A DNA stretch of 64,000 nucleotides from Archaeoglobi archaeon (lineage in GTDB: Archaea; Halobacteriota; Archaeoglobi; Archaeoglobales; Archaeoglobaceae), in the NCBI GenBank assembly GCA_029259335.1, contig JAPDIY010000008.1:1-64000 (forward strand), in the 5' to 3' direction. Below, piece after piece: positions 52,159 to 60,661 of this stretch. The stretch's first letter is position 1, and each line of letters begins with the position of its first letter. The notes under the pieces are model-generated. The model worked only from the letters and a program-made list of their open reading frames with translations. It made no database searches and was not told the origin of the DNA. The position numbers and the translations under genes are program-made.

Positions 52159-53330
52159 CACTGAAAAAACTCAGGGCGAGCGACAGAATGAAGCAGCTTA
52201 TGGGAGGATACTACATGATGGGGAAGCAGGCAGAGGTCAATGCTTGGGTAACGAGCGGTGCACCGGTTGAGTTGCTCTATGCAATGGACATCTATCCAGT
52301 TTATCCCGAAAACCACGGTGCTCTGATTGGAGCTGCAAAGCAAGGTCCTTACTTCTCAGATTTTGCCGAGAAAAAGGGTTTTTCCCGTGATCTCTGCTCG
52401 TACGCCAGATGCGATATAGGCTGCGTATATGCCGGAACAAGCCCAATTGGAGGTTTGCCGGAGCCAAACTTTTTGTTTGCTTGCAACAACATATGCAACA
52501 CCGTGATAAAGTGGTATCAGGTTCTCAGCAGGATTTTCAAGGTGCCACTGTTCGTTCTCGACACACCCTTCGTCAGAAAGGAACTCAAAGAGAGCTATGT
52601 CAGATACGTCCACGATCAGCTTTACGAGTTCGTAGATTTCGTCGAGAGGGTGACTGGAAGAGAATTGAGCGACTCGAAACTGAGAGAGACACTAGCAAAG
52701 TCTGTTGAGGGTGTGAATGCCTACGCCGATGTTCTGCACATGGCCAAGCACAAGCCCTCTCCGCTAACATGCTTTGATGCCTTCATAAACATGGCTCCGA
52801 TTGTTTGTTTGAGAGGTACCGAGTATCCGATTGAATTCTACGCCGAGATGAAGAAGGAACTGATGGAGAGAGTTGAGAGGGGAGAGGGGGCTGTGGAGAA
52901 TGAAGAAGTGAGGTTGCTATGGGACAACATTCCCGTCTGGTATAGACTCAGGTGGTTTGCAGAGTTCTTTGCAGAGAGAGACGCCTGCCTTGTTGCTGAC
53001 ACATACACCAACGCATGGACGGGATTCATTTCGATGGATAAGAGCGATGTTTTCTGGAGTATGGCTGAAACCTACACCTTCATCTACCTCAACATCGGGC
53101 TTGAGCACATGGCTGAAGCGATAAACAGACTGATTAACTACTACGATGTGGATGGAGTTGTTATCCACTCGAATAGGAGCTGTAAACCCTACTCGTTTGG
53201 CCAGTATGAGATCCAGAAGATGATTGATGTCCCATCGGTTGTGATAGAGGCGGACATGGTTGATTCCAGAGCTTTCAGTGAAGCTCAGGTCGAGACGAGA
53301 CTTGAAGCCTTTCTTGAGATGTTGAAGTGA
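52155..53330 (+). CDS. 2-Hydroxyacyl-CoA dehydratase-type subunit (HgdA-like)
   Basis: 391 residues. Cluster cysteines lie in SRDLCSYARCDIGC and ACNNICNTV, with YDVDGVVIHSNRSCKPYSFGQYE near the end, as in family subunits. It is bracketed by the partner subunit and the activator. The substrate could be a 2-hydroxyacyl-CoA from amino acid breakdown, or an aromatic acyl-CoA as in benzoyl-CoA reductase; the sequence alone does not decide. Confidence 0.87.
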   Translation: MTLKKLRASDRMKQLMGGYYMMGKQAEVNAWVTSGAPVELLYAMDIYPVYPENHGALIGAAKQGPYFSDFAEKKGFSRDLCSYARCDIGCVYAGTSPIGGLPEPNFLFACNNICNTVIKWYQVLSRIFKVPLFVLDTPFVRKELKESYVRYVHDQLYEFVDFVERVTGRELSDSKLRETLAKSVEGVNAYADVLHMAKHKPSPLTCFDAFINMAPIVCLRGTEYPIEFYAEMKKELMERVERGEGAVENEEVRLLWDNIPVWYRLRWFAEFFAERDACLVADTYTNAWTGFISMDKSDVFWSMAETYTFIYLNIGLEHMAEAINRLINYYDVDGVVIHSNRSCKPYSFGQYEIQKMIDVPSVVIEADMVDSRAFSEAQVETRLEAFLEMLK

Positions 53331-53334
53331 TTCC

Positions 53335-54096
53335 ATGATTGTAGCCGGAATAGATGTTGGTTCGTTGACCGCCAAATGCGCTCTGCTGAAGGACAGAGAG
53401 CTGGTAGCCTACAGAGTTATCAAGGTATCGCCAAATCTTGAAGAAACAGCTGAAAAGGTGTTTTGCGAGACCTTGGAAAAGGCTGGAATCAGAAGGGAAG
53501 AGGTTGAGAAGATAGTTGCAACTGGCTACGGTAGGAACAAAGTCAGTTTTGCCGATAAAAAGGTTACAGAGATAAGCTGCCATGCTAAAGGTGCGATTTT
53601 TTTCATTCCAACAGCAAGAACCGTTATCGACATAGGAGGACAGGACAGCAAGGTTATATCCATATCAAACGGGAAGGTTGCCGAGTTTGTTATGAACGAC
53701 AAGTGTGCTGCCGGGACCGGAAGGTTTCTGGAAGTTATGGCAAACGCTCTTGGTGTTAAAGTTGAGGAGCTTGGCGACATCGCTGAAAGGGCCAAGAAAG
53801 CAACAAGGATATCCTCAACATGCACGGTTTTTGCCGAGTCAGAGGTAATCAGCCATCTCGCATCGGGCGAAAAAGTTGAGGACATTGTAGCAGGAATCCA
53901 CGAGGCGATAGCGTCAAGGATTGTTGCAATGGCTCAGAGGGTTAGGATAGTGCCTGACGTCGTGCTCACAGGTGGTGTGGCGAAAAACAAGGCGATGAAA
54001 AAGGCGCTGGAGGAAAAAATTGGGTTCGAGATTAAAATCCCACCTGAGCCGCAGATTGTGGGGGCCGTTGGGGCGGCACTATTTGCTCTCGCCTAA
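53335..54096 (+). CDS. hgdC: Activator of 2-hydroxyacyl-CoA dehydratase (HgdC-like ATPase)
   Basis: 253 residues of the ASKHA ATPase fold. GIDVGSLTAKCALL binds phosphate, VIDIGGQDSKVI the second phosphate loop, and the two cluster cysteines (in NDKCAAGTGRFLE and SSTCTVFAES) hold one 4Fe-4S cluster at the dimer face. It injects one high-energy electron into the dehydratase for ATP. Starts five bases after the preceding gene. Confidence 0.93.
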   Translation: MIVAGIDVGSLTAKCALLKDRELVAYRVIKVSPNLEETAEKVFCETLEKAGIRREEVEKIVATGYGRNKVSFADKKVTEISCHAKGAIFFIPTARTVIDIGGQDSKVISISNGKVAEFVMNDKCAAGTGRFLEVMANALGVKVEELGDIAERAKKATRISSTCTVFAESEVISHLASGEKVEDIVAGIHEAIASRIVAMAQRVRIVPDVVLTGGVAKNKAMKKALEEKIGFEIKIPPEPQIVGAVGAALFALA

Positions 54097-54097
54097 A

Positions 54098-54676
54098 TCA
54101 ATCGAGCTGCCTTATGGTGTGGATCATCCTGTGAAGGGTTGTGATGAATCCGAGCACAGCAATGATCCAGAGAGTTGTACTGTAAACCTGCACTTCATTG
54201 TGTGTTGCATAGCCGAAAAGCAGCCCCAGCATGATTATCGCAAGCCTCGTATCTCTACCACCTATTCCAACCTTGCATTCCGCCCCTTCAGCCTCAGCCA
54301 TTGCCCTCGTTATGCTAACTCCAAATGAGCCAACCGCTGCTAGGAAACCTTCAAACCATAGCTCCAGCGGGAAGAGATAAACGATGCCCATTACAATGGC
54401 AGCATCAACGAACCTGTCAAAAACTCTATCAAGATAAGCACCCTTTCTCGTCACCTTTTTCGTCAACCTTGCCAGATCTCCGTCGGTGCAGTCGAGTATC
54501 TGCGAAATGAACAGCACTATAACCCCCAAGTATATCTCACGCATTGCTATTATCGTAGCGGAAAGCAATCCGACGGCTGTGGCGATAAACGTCACCGTAT
54601 TCGGCGTAATGCTCGTTTTCGACAGCAATCTCGCAAGAGGTTTTGAGAACCTCCGATAGACGAGTTCGGTCAGCAA
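54098..54676 (-). CDS. CDP-alcohol phosphotransferase, candidate archaetidylinositol-phosphate or di-inositol-phosphate synthase
   Basis: 192 residues, six membrane segments, with the complete CDP-alcohol motif D-x2-D-G-x2-A-R-x8+-G-x3-D-x3-D in LDCTDGDLARLTKK and GAYLDRVFDRFVD. The start is a TTG with GGGAG just upstream. Length and N-terminus (ITPNTVTFIAT) fit archaetidylinositol-phosphate synthases, which join CDP-archaeol and inositol 1-phosphate. Di-myo-inositol-phosphate-phosphate synthase is an alternative. A divergent nucleotidyltransferase and an inositol-phosphate synthase 2 kb away support an inositol role, by inference. Confidence 0.85.
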   Translation of the reverse strand: MLTELVYRRFSKPLARLLSKTSITPNTVTFIATAVGLLSATIIAMREIYLGVIVLFISQILDCTDGDLARLTKKVTRKGAYLDRVFDRFVDAAIVMGIVYLFPLELWFEGFLAAVGSFGVSITRAMAEAEGAECKVGIGGRDTRLAIIMLGLLFGYATHNEVQVYSTTLWIIAVLGFITTLHRMIHTIRQLD

Positions 54677-54693
54677 ATACTCCCATTTAATTC

Positions 54694-54716
54694 AAACCAC
54701 CCCTTGGGGGTAGTTT
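54694..54716. promoter_or_regulatory. Imperfect palindrome between divergent phosphotransferase and nucleotidyltransferase genes
   Basis: AAACCACCCC-TTG-GGGGTAGTTT: ten-base arms with nine complementary pairs around a three-base centre. It abuts the TATA-like TTTTAAATA (54714-54722) of the plus-strand gene and lies 18 bases ahead of the minus-strand start, so it is placed to act as a shared operator. Confidence 0.6.
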
Positions 54717-54743
54717 TAAATAACTCCCCTTTTAACATTTTCC

Positions 54744-55475
54744 ATGGAGGCAGTAATACTCGCTGCAGGTTACGGTTCAAGATTGGGTCATCATACGCGC
54801 GAAATTCCCAAGGCTCTGCTCAAAATCGGTAACAAACCTCTGATATATTATGCAGTTCAAACCTTAATGGATAAAGGAATAAAAGATATAATCGTGGTTA
54901 CGGGCCATAAAGGATACAAGCTGAGGGAGTATCTTTCGCGATTTGATTTGAACTTTAAATTTGTTCACAACAGTCTGTACAAAAAAACGAACAACATCTA
55001 TAGTCTGCATCTTGCTATTGATCACGTAAGGAAAGGATTTTACATTTTGAACTCTGACGTCCTTTTCCACCCAGAGATATTCGATTGTCTTCACAACAAC
55101 GGGAGTGAAAACCTAACACTGTCGGTTGATATGGTAAAGAGATTAGGAGAGGAAGAGATGAAGGTGAAGATAGCTGATGGATCCGTAAAGGAAATCAGCA
55201 AGCAGATACCACCGAGCGAGGCAGATGGGGAGTACATCGGGATTGCGAAGGTTCACGAGAGTGCGGTTGATGACCTGAATGAGCACATCTCGCTGGTGAT
55301 GGACAGGAAGGGAAGAAGAGTGTTCTACGAGGAAGCGTTTCAGTCAATGATTGATGCTGGTCATGAAGTGTCCTATGAGTCCACAAAAGGTCTGCCGTGG
55401 ATAGAGATAGACACTCCATCTGATTTGATGACCGCAAGATACGTCGTTTACCCCAGCATAACTCACCAGAGCTAA
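54744..55475 (+). CDS. NTP-transferase (LicC/IPCT-like cytidylyltransferase)
   Basis: 243 residues. VILAAGYGSRLGHHTREIPKALLKI is the nucleotide-binding signature of sugar- and polyol-phosphate nucleotidyltransferases; KKTNNIYSLHLA and ILNSDVLFHPEIF resemble LicC-type phosphocholine cytidylyltransferases and the cytidylyltransferase half of inositol-1-phosphate enzymes. It probably makes a CDP-activated alcohol. The transcript is probably leaderless. The substrate is inferred from context (divergent CDP-alcohol phosphotransferase, inositol-phosphate synthase nearby). Confidence 0.82.
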   Translation: MEAVILAAGYGSRLGHHTREIPKALLKIGNKPLIYYAVQTLMDKGIKDIIVVTGHKGYKLREYLSRFDLNFKFVHNSLYKKTNNIYSLHLAIDHVRKGFYILNSDVLFHPEIFDCLHNNGSENLTLSVDMVKRLGEEEMKVKIADGSVKEISKQIPPSEADGEYIGIAKVHESAVDDLNEHISLVMDRKGRRVFYEEAFQSMIDAGHEVSYESTKGLPWIEIDTPSDLMTARYVVYPSITHQS

Positions 55476-55513
55476 AAGTCAATTCTTATATATCTACATT
55501 CTGCATATGTATT

Positions 55514-56677
55514 ATGGCGATCGGTTTTACATTTACTGAGGAGCAAGAGGATATTAGGAGAGCCGCGAGAGAGTTTGCCGAGAAGGAATTCACACCTGAG
55601 CTGGCTAGGGAGTGTGACAGAGAGGAGAAATTCCCGTTTGAGCTCTGGAAGAAGTGCGCGAAGCTCGGCTTCCATGCTGTAGACATCCCTGAGGAGTATG
55701 GTGGCGGTGGATACGGACCGATAGAGAAAATGATTGTGATGGAGGAGTTCTCAGCAGTAAATCCCGGTCTCGGTCTTGCATGCCTGATTCCAACCTTTGG
55801 TTACGAGATTCTGCATCTGCATGGTAGTGAAGAGCAGAAGGAGAAGTGGCTGCCCAAACTGGCGAGAGGAGAAGTGATAATGGGTATGGCCAACACCGAA
55901 CCTGACGCTGGGAGTGATGCGGCAAACATCAAGACGAGAGCAGTGAAGGAGGGAGATGAGTGGGTGATCAACGGCACAAAGCAGTTCATAAGCAATGGCA
56001 CTATAGCGAACTTCTTGCTGGTTACCGCAAGGACGAGGGAAATGGATCCGAAGGCAAAGCACAGGGGAATTTCATACTTCATCGTCGAGACTGACAGGGA
56101 AGGATACAAGGCGACGAAGATAACGGGTAAGATGGGGATCAGGGCGAGTGACACGGCAGAGGTGAGCTTTAACAACGTTAGAGTGCCAGCGGAGAACCTT
56201 GTGGGAGAGGAAGGTAAGGGATTCTACTACATGATGGAGTTCTTTGACATAAGCAGAGTCTGGGTTGGAGCGCAGGCGGTTGGGATTGCCAAAGGTGCTT
56301 TGAAGCTCGTAACCGACTATGTGAAGCAGAGAAAGGCATTCGGTGTGCCTTTAGCTGCATTCCAGTACATCCAGTTCAGGCTCGCTGAGCTTGCCACGAA
56401 GATTGAGGCTGCAAGAACTCTCGTTTACAGGGCAGCGGCAGTGCAGGTTGAGCAGGGAAAGCCAGATAACATGCTGTCAGCGATGGCAAAGTGGTATGCC
56501 GGAGAAGTTGCTGTTGAAACTGCAAACTGGGCGCTTCAGTTCCACGGCGGTTATGGGTATATTGACGAGTACGCGATAAACCAGTTCTACAGGGATGCGA
56601 AGATAACCGAGATTTATGAGGGTGCTAAGGAGATAGAGAAGCTTATTGTAGCGAGGAATCTGCTTGGAGTTCGCTAA
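55514..56677 (+). CDS. Acyl-CoA dehydrogenase
   Basis: 387 residues, standard for the family. IMGMANTEPDAGSDAANI is the FAD/substrate signature, FISNGTIAN follows, and the C-terminal FHGGYGYIDEYAINQFYRDAKITEIYEGAKEI includes the usual catalytic region; the Glu of YEGAKEI is the general base position. It carries out the first beta-oxidation step with ETF. TATA-like TTATATATC at 55487-55495 precedes the ATG by 24 bases. Confidence 0.93.
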   Translation: MAIGFTFTEEQEDIRRAAREFAEKEFTPELARECDREEKFPFELWKKCAKLGFHAVDIPEEYGGGGYGPIEKMIVMEEFSAVNPGLGLACLIPTFGYEILHLHGSEEQKEKWLPKLARGEVIMGMANTEPDAGSDAANIKTRAVKEGDEWVINGTKQFISNGTIANFLLVTARTREMDPKAKHRGISYFIVETDREGYKATKITGKMGIRASDTAEVSFNNVRVPAENLVGEEGKGFYYMMEFFDISRVWVGAQAVGIAKGALKLVTDYVKQRKAFGVPLAAFQYIQFRLAELATKIEAARTLVYRAAAVQVEQGKPDNMLSAMAKWYAGEVAVETANWALQFHGGYGYIDEYAINQFYRDAKITEIYEGAKEIEKLIVARNLLGVR

Positions 56678-56710
56678 ATTTTTCCAATTTTTAAATCTGA
56701 AATAAAAAAA

Positions 56711-57889
56711 TCAGGAAAGCTCAGAATACCACTCCTTGAGCACCTCAAACTGCTCGTGGGTGTTGATCACATTTGTATCCATGGGGCTCTTGAAGAAGAA
56801 AGCCATCTCCTTGACCACTCCCTTTATACCCTTCTTCTTTGCGAACAGCAGGAATCTGGCGATGTCAAGGATGAGCGGGGCTGCAACGATTGCATCAATG
56901 GCATCCCAGATGAAGTAGAACTTCATCATCCTTCCAAGGAATCCTCTAAAGTGTATGAAGTCGAATGCTGTTTTGTTGTCAACGAGGCTTGGGAAGTATT
57001 GTATCTCCGTGATGCTGTACGGAGAGTAGCCGAGCATTTTCTCCAGAACCTTGTCCTTGCTCAGAACCTTGCTCTCCTTGTTGTCCCTCGCCGACAGAAC
57101 TTTGCCGTCGTAATCGCCGAGAATGTTGTAGCTCATCCATCCCACAACCTCCATGTTTCTGTATGCGAACATCGGGGCAAGAGTCGTTTTCACAAGAGTC
57201 TCTCCTGTCTTTCCATCATTTCCCGCATGAGGTACTCCCTTCTCCTCAGCAAGCTGCTTCAATGCTGGTATAGCTGAGCCGGGACTTGGTGTGAAGTTGG
57301 CATAAGGCAATCCGAGTTTAAGCGCTGCGTAGGCGTAGAGCATGCTTGCCGAAGCGTACTCCTTCCTGTCCTCATCGATCATCCTCTCAAAACCCTCTAT
57401 GGTTCCGTGATACTCCTCGCTGAAGTTGGGCAGTGGCTCGGTGGATGCAACATTTATAACAACCGTCTCGTCATCAGCAAAACCCTTTATATCTTCCGTG
57501 ATTCTGTCAACTATCTCCCTCAGACTCAATCCTTCACTCTCCAGCGTCTCTATTTTGCCCAGCTCTTTGATACCCGTTCCGCAATTGAGGGCAGTGCCCT
57601 TACTTGCAACGATCTTCTCAAGATCGTCTCTGACAGCATCAAGCAAATCCCTCTCGAAATGCCTGTTCAGATTCCAGTGCTCCTCTGCGGCCTCAAAGGC
57701 ATTCTTGAGCATTCTTATTTCGTGACCACCAAATTCAAATTCGAGCGGTGCGTATCTGTCAATTCCTTCGAAATGAGGAAGTTCAGAAACTAAACCTGTT
57801 TTTGGGGCAATTCCTTTGGCTATTGCCTTTGCTCCCACCATTGCAGTGGTAGAAACTATACCATAAGCTCCAATAATCCAGATTTTCAT
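56711..57889 (-). CDS. ino1: myo-Inositol-1-phosphate synthase
   Basis: 392 residues, the length I recall for the A. fulgidus enzyme. NAD fold IWIIGAYGIVSTTAMVGA, NVASTEPLPNFS, YANFTPSPGSAIPALKQLAE and AGNDGKTGETLVKTTLAP are the conserved blocks, including catalytic lysines. It converts glucose 6-phosphate to L-myo-inositol 1-phosphate, precursor of inositol lipids and of di-myo-inositol phosphate, the heat-stress solute of Archaeoglobus. GGAGGTGAC lies six bases before the ATG. Confidence 0.96.
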   Translation of the reverse strand: MKIWIIGAYGIVSTTAMVGAKAIAKGIAPKTGLVSELPHFEGIDRYAPLEFEFGGHEIRMLKNAFEAAEEHWNLNRHFERDLLDAVRDDLEKIVASKGTALNCGTGIKELGKIETLESEGLSLREIVDRITEDIKGFADDETVVINVASTEPLPNFSEEYHGTIEGFERMIDEDRKEYASASMLYAYAALKLGLPYANFTPSPGSAIPALKQLAEEKGVPHAGNDGKTGETLVKTTLAPMFAYRNMEVVGWMSYNILGDYDGKVLSARDNKESKVLSKDKVLEKMLGYSPYSITEIQYFPSLVDNKTAFDFIHFRGFLGRMMKFYFIWDAIDAIVAAPLILDIARFLLFAKKKGIKGVVKEMAFFFKSPMDTNVINTHEQFEVLKEWYSELS

Positions 57890-57955
57890 GAGTCGTCACC
57901 TCCAGAAATCTATGGTCTTTTTTGATTCCTAAGTCTCCCGAAATAAAAATTTTCT

Positions 57956-58990
57956 CTAAAAGTAATCTTTGGCGCTCTCCAGAGCTTTTGCCACTATTTC
58001 AACAGCACTCTCAACATCTCTGATATCTACTACCTCCACCGGACTATGTATGTACCTTGCCGGAACGCTGACAACTCCTGCAGGAATCCCCTCTTTTGTG
58101 AGATGAATTGCGGTCGCATCTGTAGTTCCCCCCTCAGCAACCTCAAGCTGATAGGGTATGTTGTGTCTCTCTGCAGTTTCTGTAAGCCACTTCAAAACTT
58201 TTGGCGAAGCTATCAAACCCCTACCCGATGCATCAATCACTGTTATCGCCGCCCCGTTACCCAGCTTAACATCCATATGGGCAGACTCGCTACCGGGAAA
58301 GTCTGCTGCAACGCAACTATCAATTGCAATGGCTGCATCTGGCTCTATGGCAAAGGCTGAAGTTCTCGCCCCCTTCAACCCAACTTCCTCCTGAACAGTT
58401 GCGACTGCGTGAATCGTAACATCAGCCTTTGTCCTTTTTACAGCCTCAATCATCACTGCTACTCCAACCCTGTTGTCGAAGGCCTTTCCAGTGAGCCTTC
58501 CATTTGCTAGCTCTACAACTTCTCTGTCCAGAGCAACAGGGGTGCCAACGTTTATTCCCATCTCCAGAACCTCATCCTTGCTGCTCGCCCCTATGTCAAC
58601 AAACATATCTTTAATCTCAACGCTCTTTTTCCTCTCATCATCCTTCATCAGATGCGGTGGTTTGCATCCTATAACGCCGTAAACCTTCTTTTTACCATAG
58701 AGAATAACTCTCTGAGCCAAAGCTATCTGCGAGAACCACCCCCCAATCGGTGCAATCCTGATGAATCCTTTGTCATCTATGTACTTAACAGCAAATCCTA
58801 TCTCGTCCATGTGGGCCGCAATCATGATTTCCGGCTTGCCACCATTTTTCGTGCATATGAGATTCCCCATTGAATCCGTCCTGACTTCATCTGCCCATCC
58901 TTCAAGTTCAGCTTTGACTACTTCTCTAATCTCATCTTCAAATCCGCTCACACCATGAGCATTGCTCAGTTTTGCTATAAGTTCCCTCAA
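57956..58990 (-). CDS. M42 family metallopeptidase (glutamyl aminopeptidase/endoglucanase-like)
   Basis: 344 residues. Zinc ligands: IAAHMDEIGFAVKYI (His, Asp), GKAFDNRVGVAV (Asp), VATVQEEVGLKGA (Glu pair), IDSCVAAD and a C-terminal YIHSPVEVVD. Forms tetrahedral dodecamers that trim N-terminal residues; old annotations call it endoglucanase CelM. GGTGATAG precedes the ATG and the PHI gene ends nine bases upstream, so they are one operon. Confidence 0.92.
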   Translation of the reverse strand: MRELIAKLSNAHGVSGFEDEIREVVKAELEGWADEVRTDSMGNLICTKNGGKPEIMIAAHMDEIGFAVKYIDDKGFIRIAPIGGWFSQIALAQRVILYGKKKVYGVIGCKPPHLMKDDERKKSVEIKDMFVDIGASSKDEVLEMGINVGTPVALDREVVELANGRLTGKAFDNRVGVAVMIEAVKRTKADVTIHAVATVQEEVGLKGARTSAFAIEPDAAIAIDSCVAADFPGSESAHMDVKLGNGAAITVIDASGRGLIASPKVLKWLTETAERHNIPYQLEVAEGGTTDATAIHLTKEGIPAGVVSVPARYIHSPVEVVDIRDVESAVEIVAKALESAKDYF

Positions 58991-58999
58991 ACTATCACC

Positions 59000-59566
59000 T
59001 CATTCAAGCACGGCATGCCTCGCCTCAAGGTCACTTTCAGTGAGATGCTTTCGCATCATTATCTCCGCAACAAGAGCATCGAGGAATGTCATGGTACTCA
59101 ACTCAAACATGGTGCCGAGAGGAGCAAGCTGAGATAAAGCCTCATCCTTCTCCTTCTTTATCTTGGCTTTTATCAGCACAACCACATCCGCCATTTCGGC
59201 GAGGCTTGAATTCCTATTTCCCGTTATCGCCACGAGCTTTGAGCCTATATCCTTCGCCTTCTTACTTATGTTCACAACAGATGTTGTCTCTCCACTGCCT
59301 GAAATGGCAATGAGTGTATCATCCATAGTAATTCTCGGCGTAACGGTTTCTCCAACAACATAAACGGCATAGCCGAGATGCATTAGGCGCATAGCAAACG
59401 CCTTTGCGATGTAACCGCTCCTTCCAGCACCAATGACGAAAATTGCTTTCGATCCGTCAATAAGCTTAATCATCTCCTCGACGTTCTCCAGATTTAGGTG
59501 ACTCTTCAGATTCCTTATGTGTTCTGAAACAACATCGAGAAATCTCAGCAGTGTTTCTCCCACCAT
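59000..59566 (-). CDS. phi: 6-Phospho-3-hexuloisomerase
   Basis: 188 residues of SIS fold: IFVIGAGRSGYIAKAFAMRL, VVGETVTPRI, LIAISGSGETTSVVNISKKAK and the C-terminal TFLDALVAEIM with catalytic Glu/His region. With hexulose-phosphate synthase it runs the archaeal ribulose monophosphate route to make ribulose 5-phosphate. It heads the minus-strand run to the M42 peptidase. Confidence 0.92.
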   Translation of the reverse strand: MVGETLLRFLDVVSEHIRNLKSHLNLENVEEMIKLIDGSKAIFVIGAGRSGYIAKAFAMRLMHLGYAVYVVGETVTPRITMDDTLIAISGSGETTSVVNISKKAKDIGSKLVAITGNRNSSLAEMADVVVLIKAKIKKEKDEALSQLAPLGTMFELSTMTFLDALVAEIMMRKHLTESDLEARHAVLE

Positions 59567-59606
59567 AGGCCTAACATCCCTTTCGTCCTTCTGTTTTTAA
59601 CCCTAA

Positions 59607-60572
59607 CTATACAACAGCCATATCAATTACGACTTCTGCAATGTCTGCGGAATAGCTTGCAATTCTCGAAAGGCTATCAATCATTGATTTGAGATGCAAA
59701 GCCTCCTCCACGTCAGCGGCCAGAACACTGCTGTAGTATCTATTCTCAAGCTCCTCAAATTCGTCAAATTCCTCAAGTACAACTTCTGCAAGCTCTATTT
59801 CGTTTTCAAGGAACGCTACAACTGCGGTGCGAAGCATGTCAAGATCTGCATCAACAAAATCGCAGAGATAGCCGACAGGTTTTCCCAGCTCAAGCAAGCT
59901 CTCTGCCATATTTGCAGCATGATCTGCGACCCTCTCAAGAGCCCTAACGACCGTTCTGTACTCCTGAATTTTCTCAACCGGAATTTCAAGCTCAGAAGCA
60001 ACATCAGCGTGCATATTTGCCAATTTCAACTGCCTCAGCAGTAAAAAGTGCAGTCTGTCAACCTCCCTTTCCCTTGCTATTATGGAGTTGCAGAGGTATC
60101 TATCAAACTTTCTGAGGGCTGCACAGAAATCTGACACCATTCCCACACACGTATTCCCCATTCTCCTCATTATATTTTCTGTCTTCAATCTTGAGTTGTC
60201 CAAAAAAATCTCCATGACAATCTCCTTTCCGGTATCCTCCACAACCTCTGCACCGATGAGTATGTCCGATGCCCTCGAAATGGCTGATCTCTGCTCCTCG
60301 TTATAAATTTTCAGTTTTATGGAATCGATGCCAGCAAGGTAGTAAGATATGATTCTCCGCATAAGCGACTCGTGCCTCAAATCTCTTGAATCGATACTGA
60401 TCGACTTTTTCTTCAAATCGCTTTTTTTCGGATAGATGGTGATGAAGTTCTTTCCGATACTCATTATAACTTCATTTCCAGCTTCAATCCCGTTCTCCTT
60501 CACCCATTTTTTCGGCAGAGTCAGGATGTAGCTACTTTTCCCGCTGAAGAACACCTTTCTACTCTCCAACAT
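59607..60572 (-). CDS. AbrB-PhoU-type phosphate uptake regulator
   Basis: 321 residues: an N-terminal SpoVT/AbrB DNA-binding hairpin (residues 1-50, ESRKVFFSGKSSYILTLPKKWV, broken here as ESRKVFFSGKSSY and LTLPKKWV) followed by two PhoU three-helix bundles with E/D-x3-D metal-binding patterns (ALERVADHAANMAE and SLSRIASYSADIAE). This composite protein is common in archaea and probably represses phosphate uptake genes. It is divergent from PiT; its ATG is 26 bases after a TATA box, so the mRNA is leaderless. Confidence 0.88.
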   Translation of the reverse strand: MLESRKVFFSGKSSYILTLPKKWVKENGIEAGNEVIMSIGKNFITIYPKKSDLKKKSISIDSRDLRHESLMRRIISYYLAGIDSIKLKIYNEEQRSAISRASDILIGAEVVEDTGKEIVMEIFLDNSRLKTENIMRRMGNTCVGMVSDFCAALRKFDRYLCNSIIAREREVDRLHFLLLRQLKLANMHADVASELEIPVEKIQEYRTVVRALERVADHAANMAESLLELGKPVGYLCDFVDADLDMLRTAVVAFLENEIELAEVVLEEFDEFEELENRYYSSVLAADVEEALHLKSMIDSLSRIASYSADIAEVVIDMAVV

Positions 60573-60593
60573 CGGTATATAGTCAAAATGGAG

Positions 60594-60601
60594 ATATATA
60601 T
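60594..60601 (-). promoter_or_regulatory. TATA box of the PhoU-like gene
   Basis: ATATATAT, centred about 26 bases before the minus-strand ATG at 60572. Confidence 0.65.
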
Positions 60602-60610
60602 CTTTAACGC

Positions 60611-60630
60611 TTCCATCAATTGAAATGGAA
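60611..60630. promoter_or_regulatory. Palindrome between the divergent PhoU-like and PiT promoters
   Basis: TTCCATCAATTGAAATGGAA: outer arms TTCCAT and ATGGAA pair perfectly. It lies between the two TATA boxes (60594-60601 and 60634-60641), close to both BRE positions, so one bound protein, plausibly the AbrB-PhoU protein itself, could silence both genes. Confidence 0.65.
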
Positions 60631-60633
60631 AAG

Positions 60634-60641
60634 AATATATA
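60634..60641 (+). promoter_or_regulatory. TATA box of the PiT gene
   Basis: AATATATA centred about 25 bases ahead of the ATG at 60662; predicts a leaderless transcript. Confidence 0.65.
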
Positions 60642-60661
60642 CCCAAAATTAAACGCATTTC

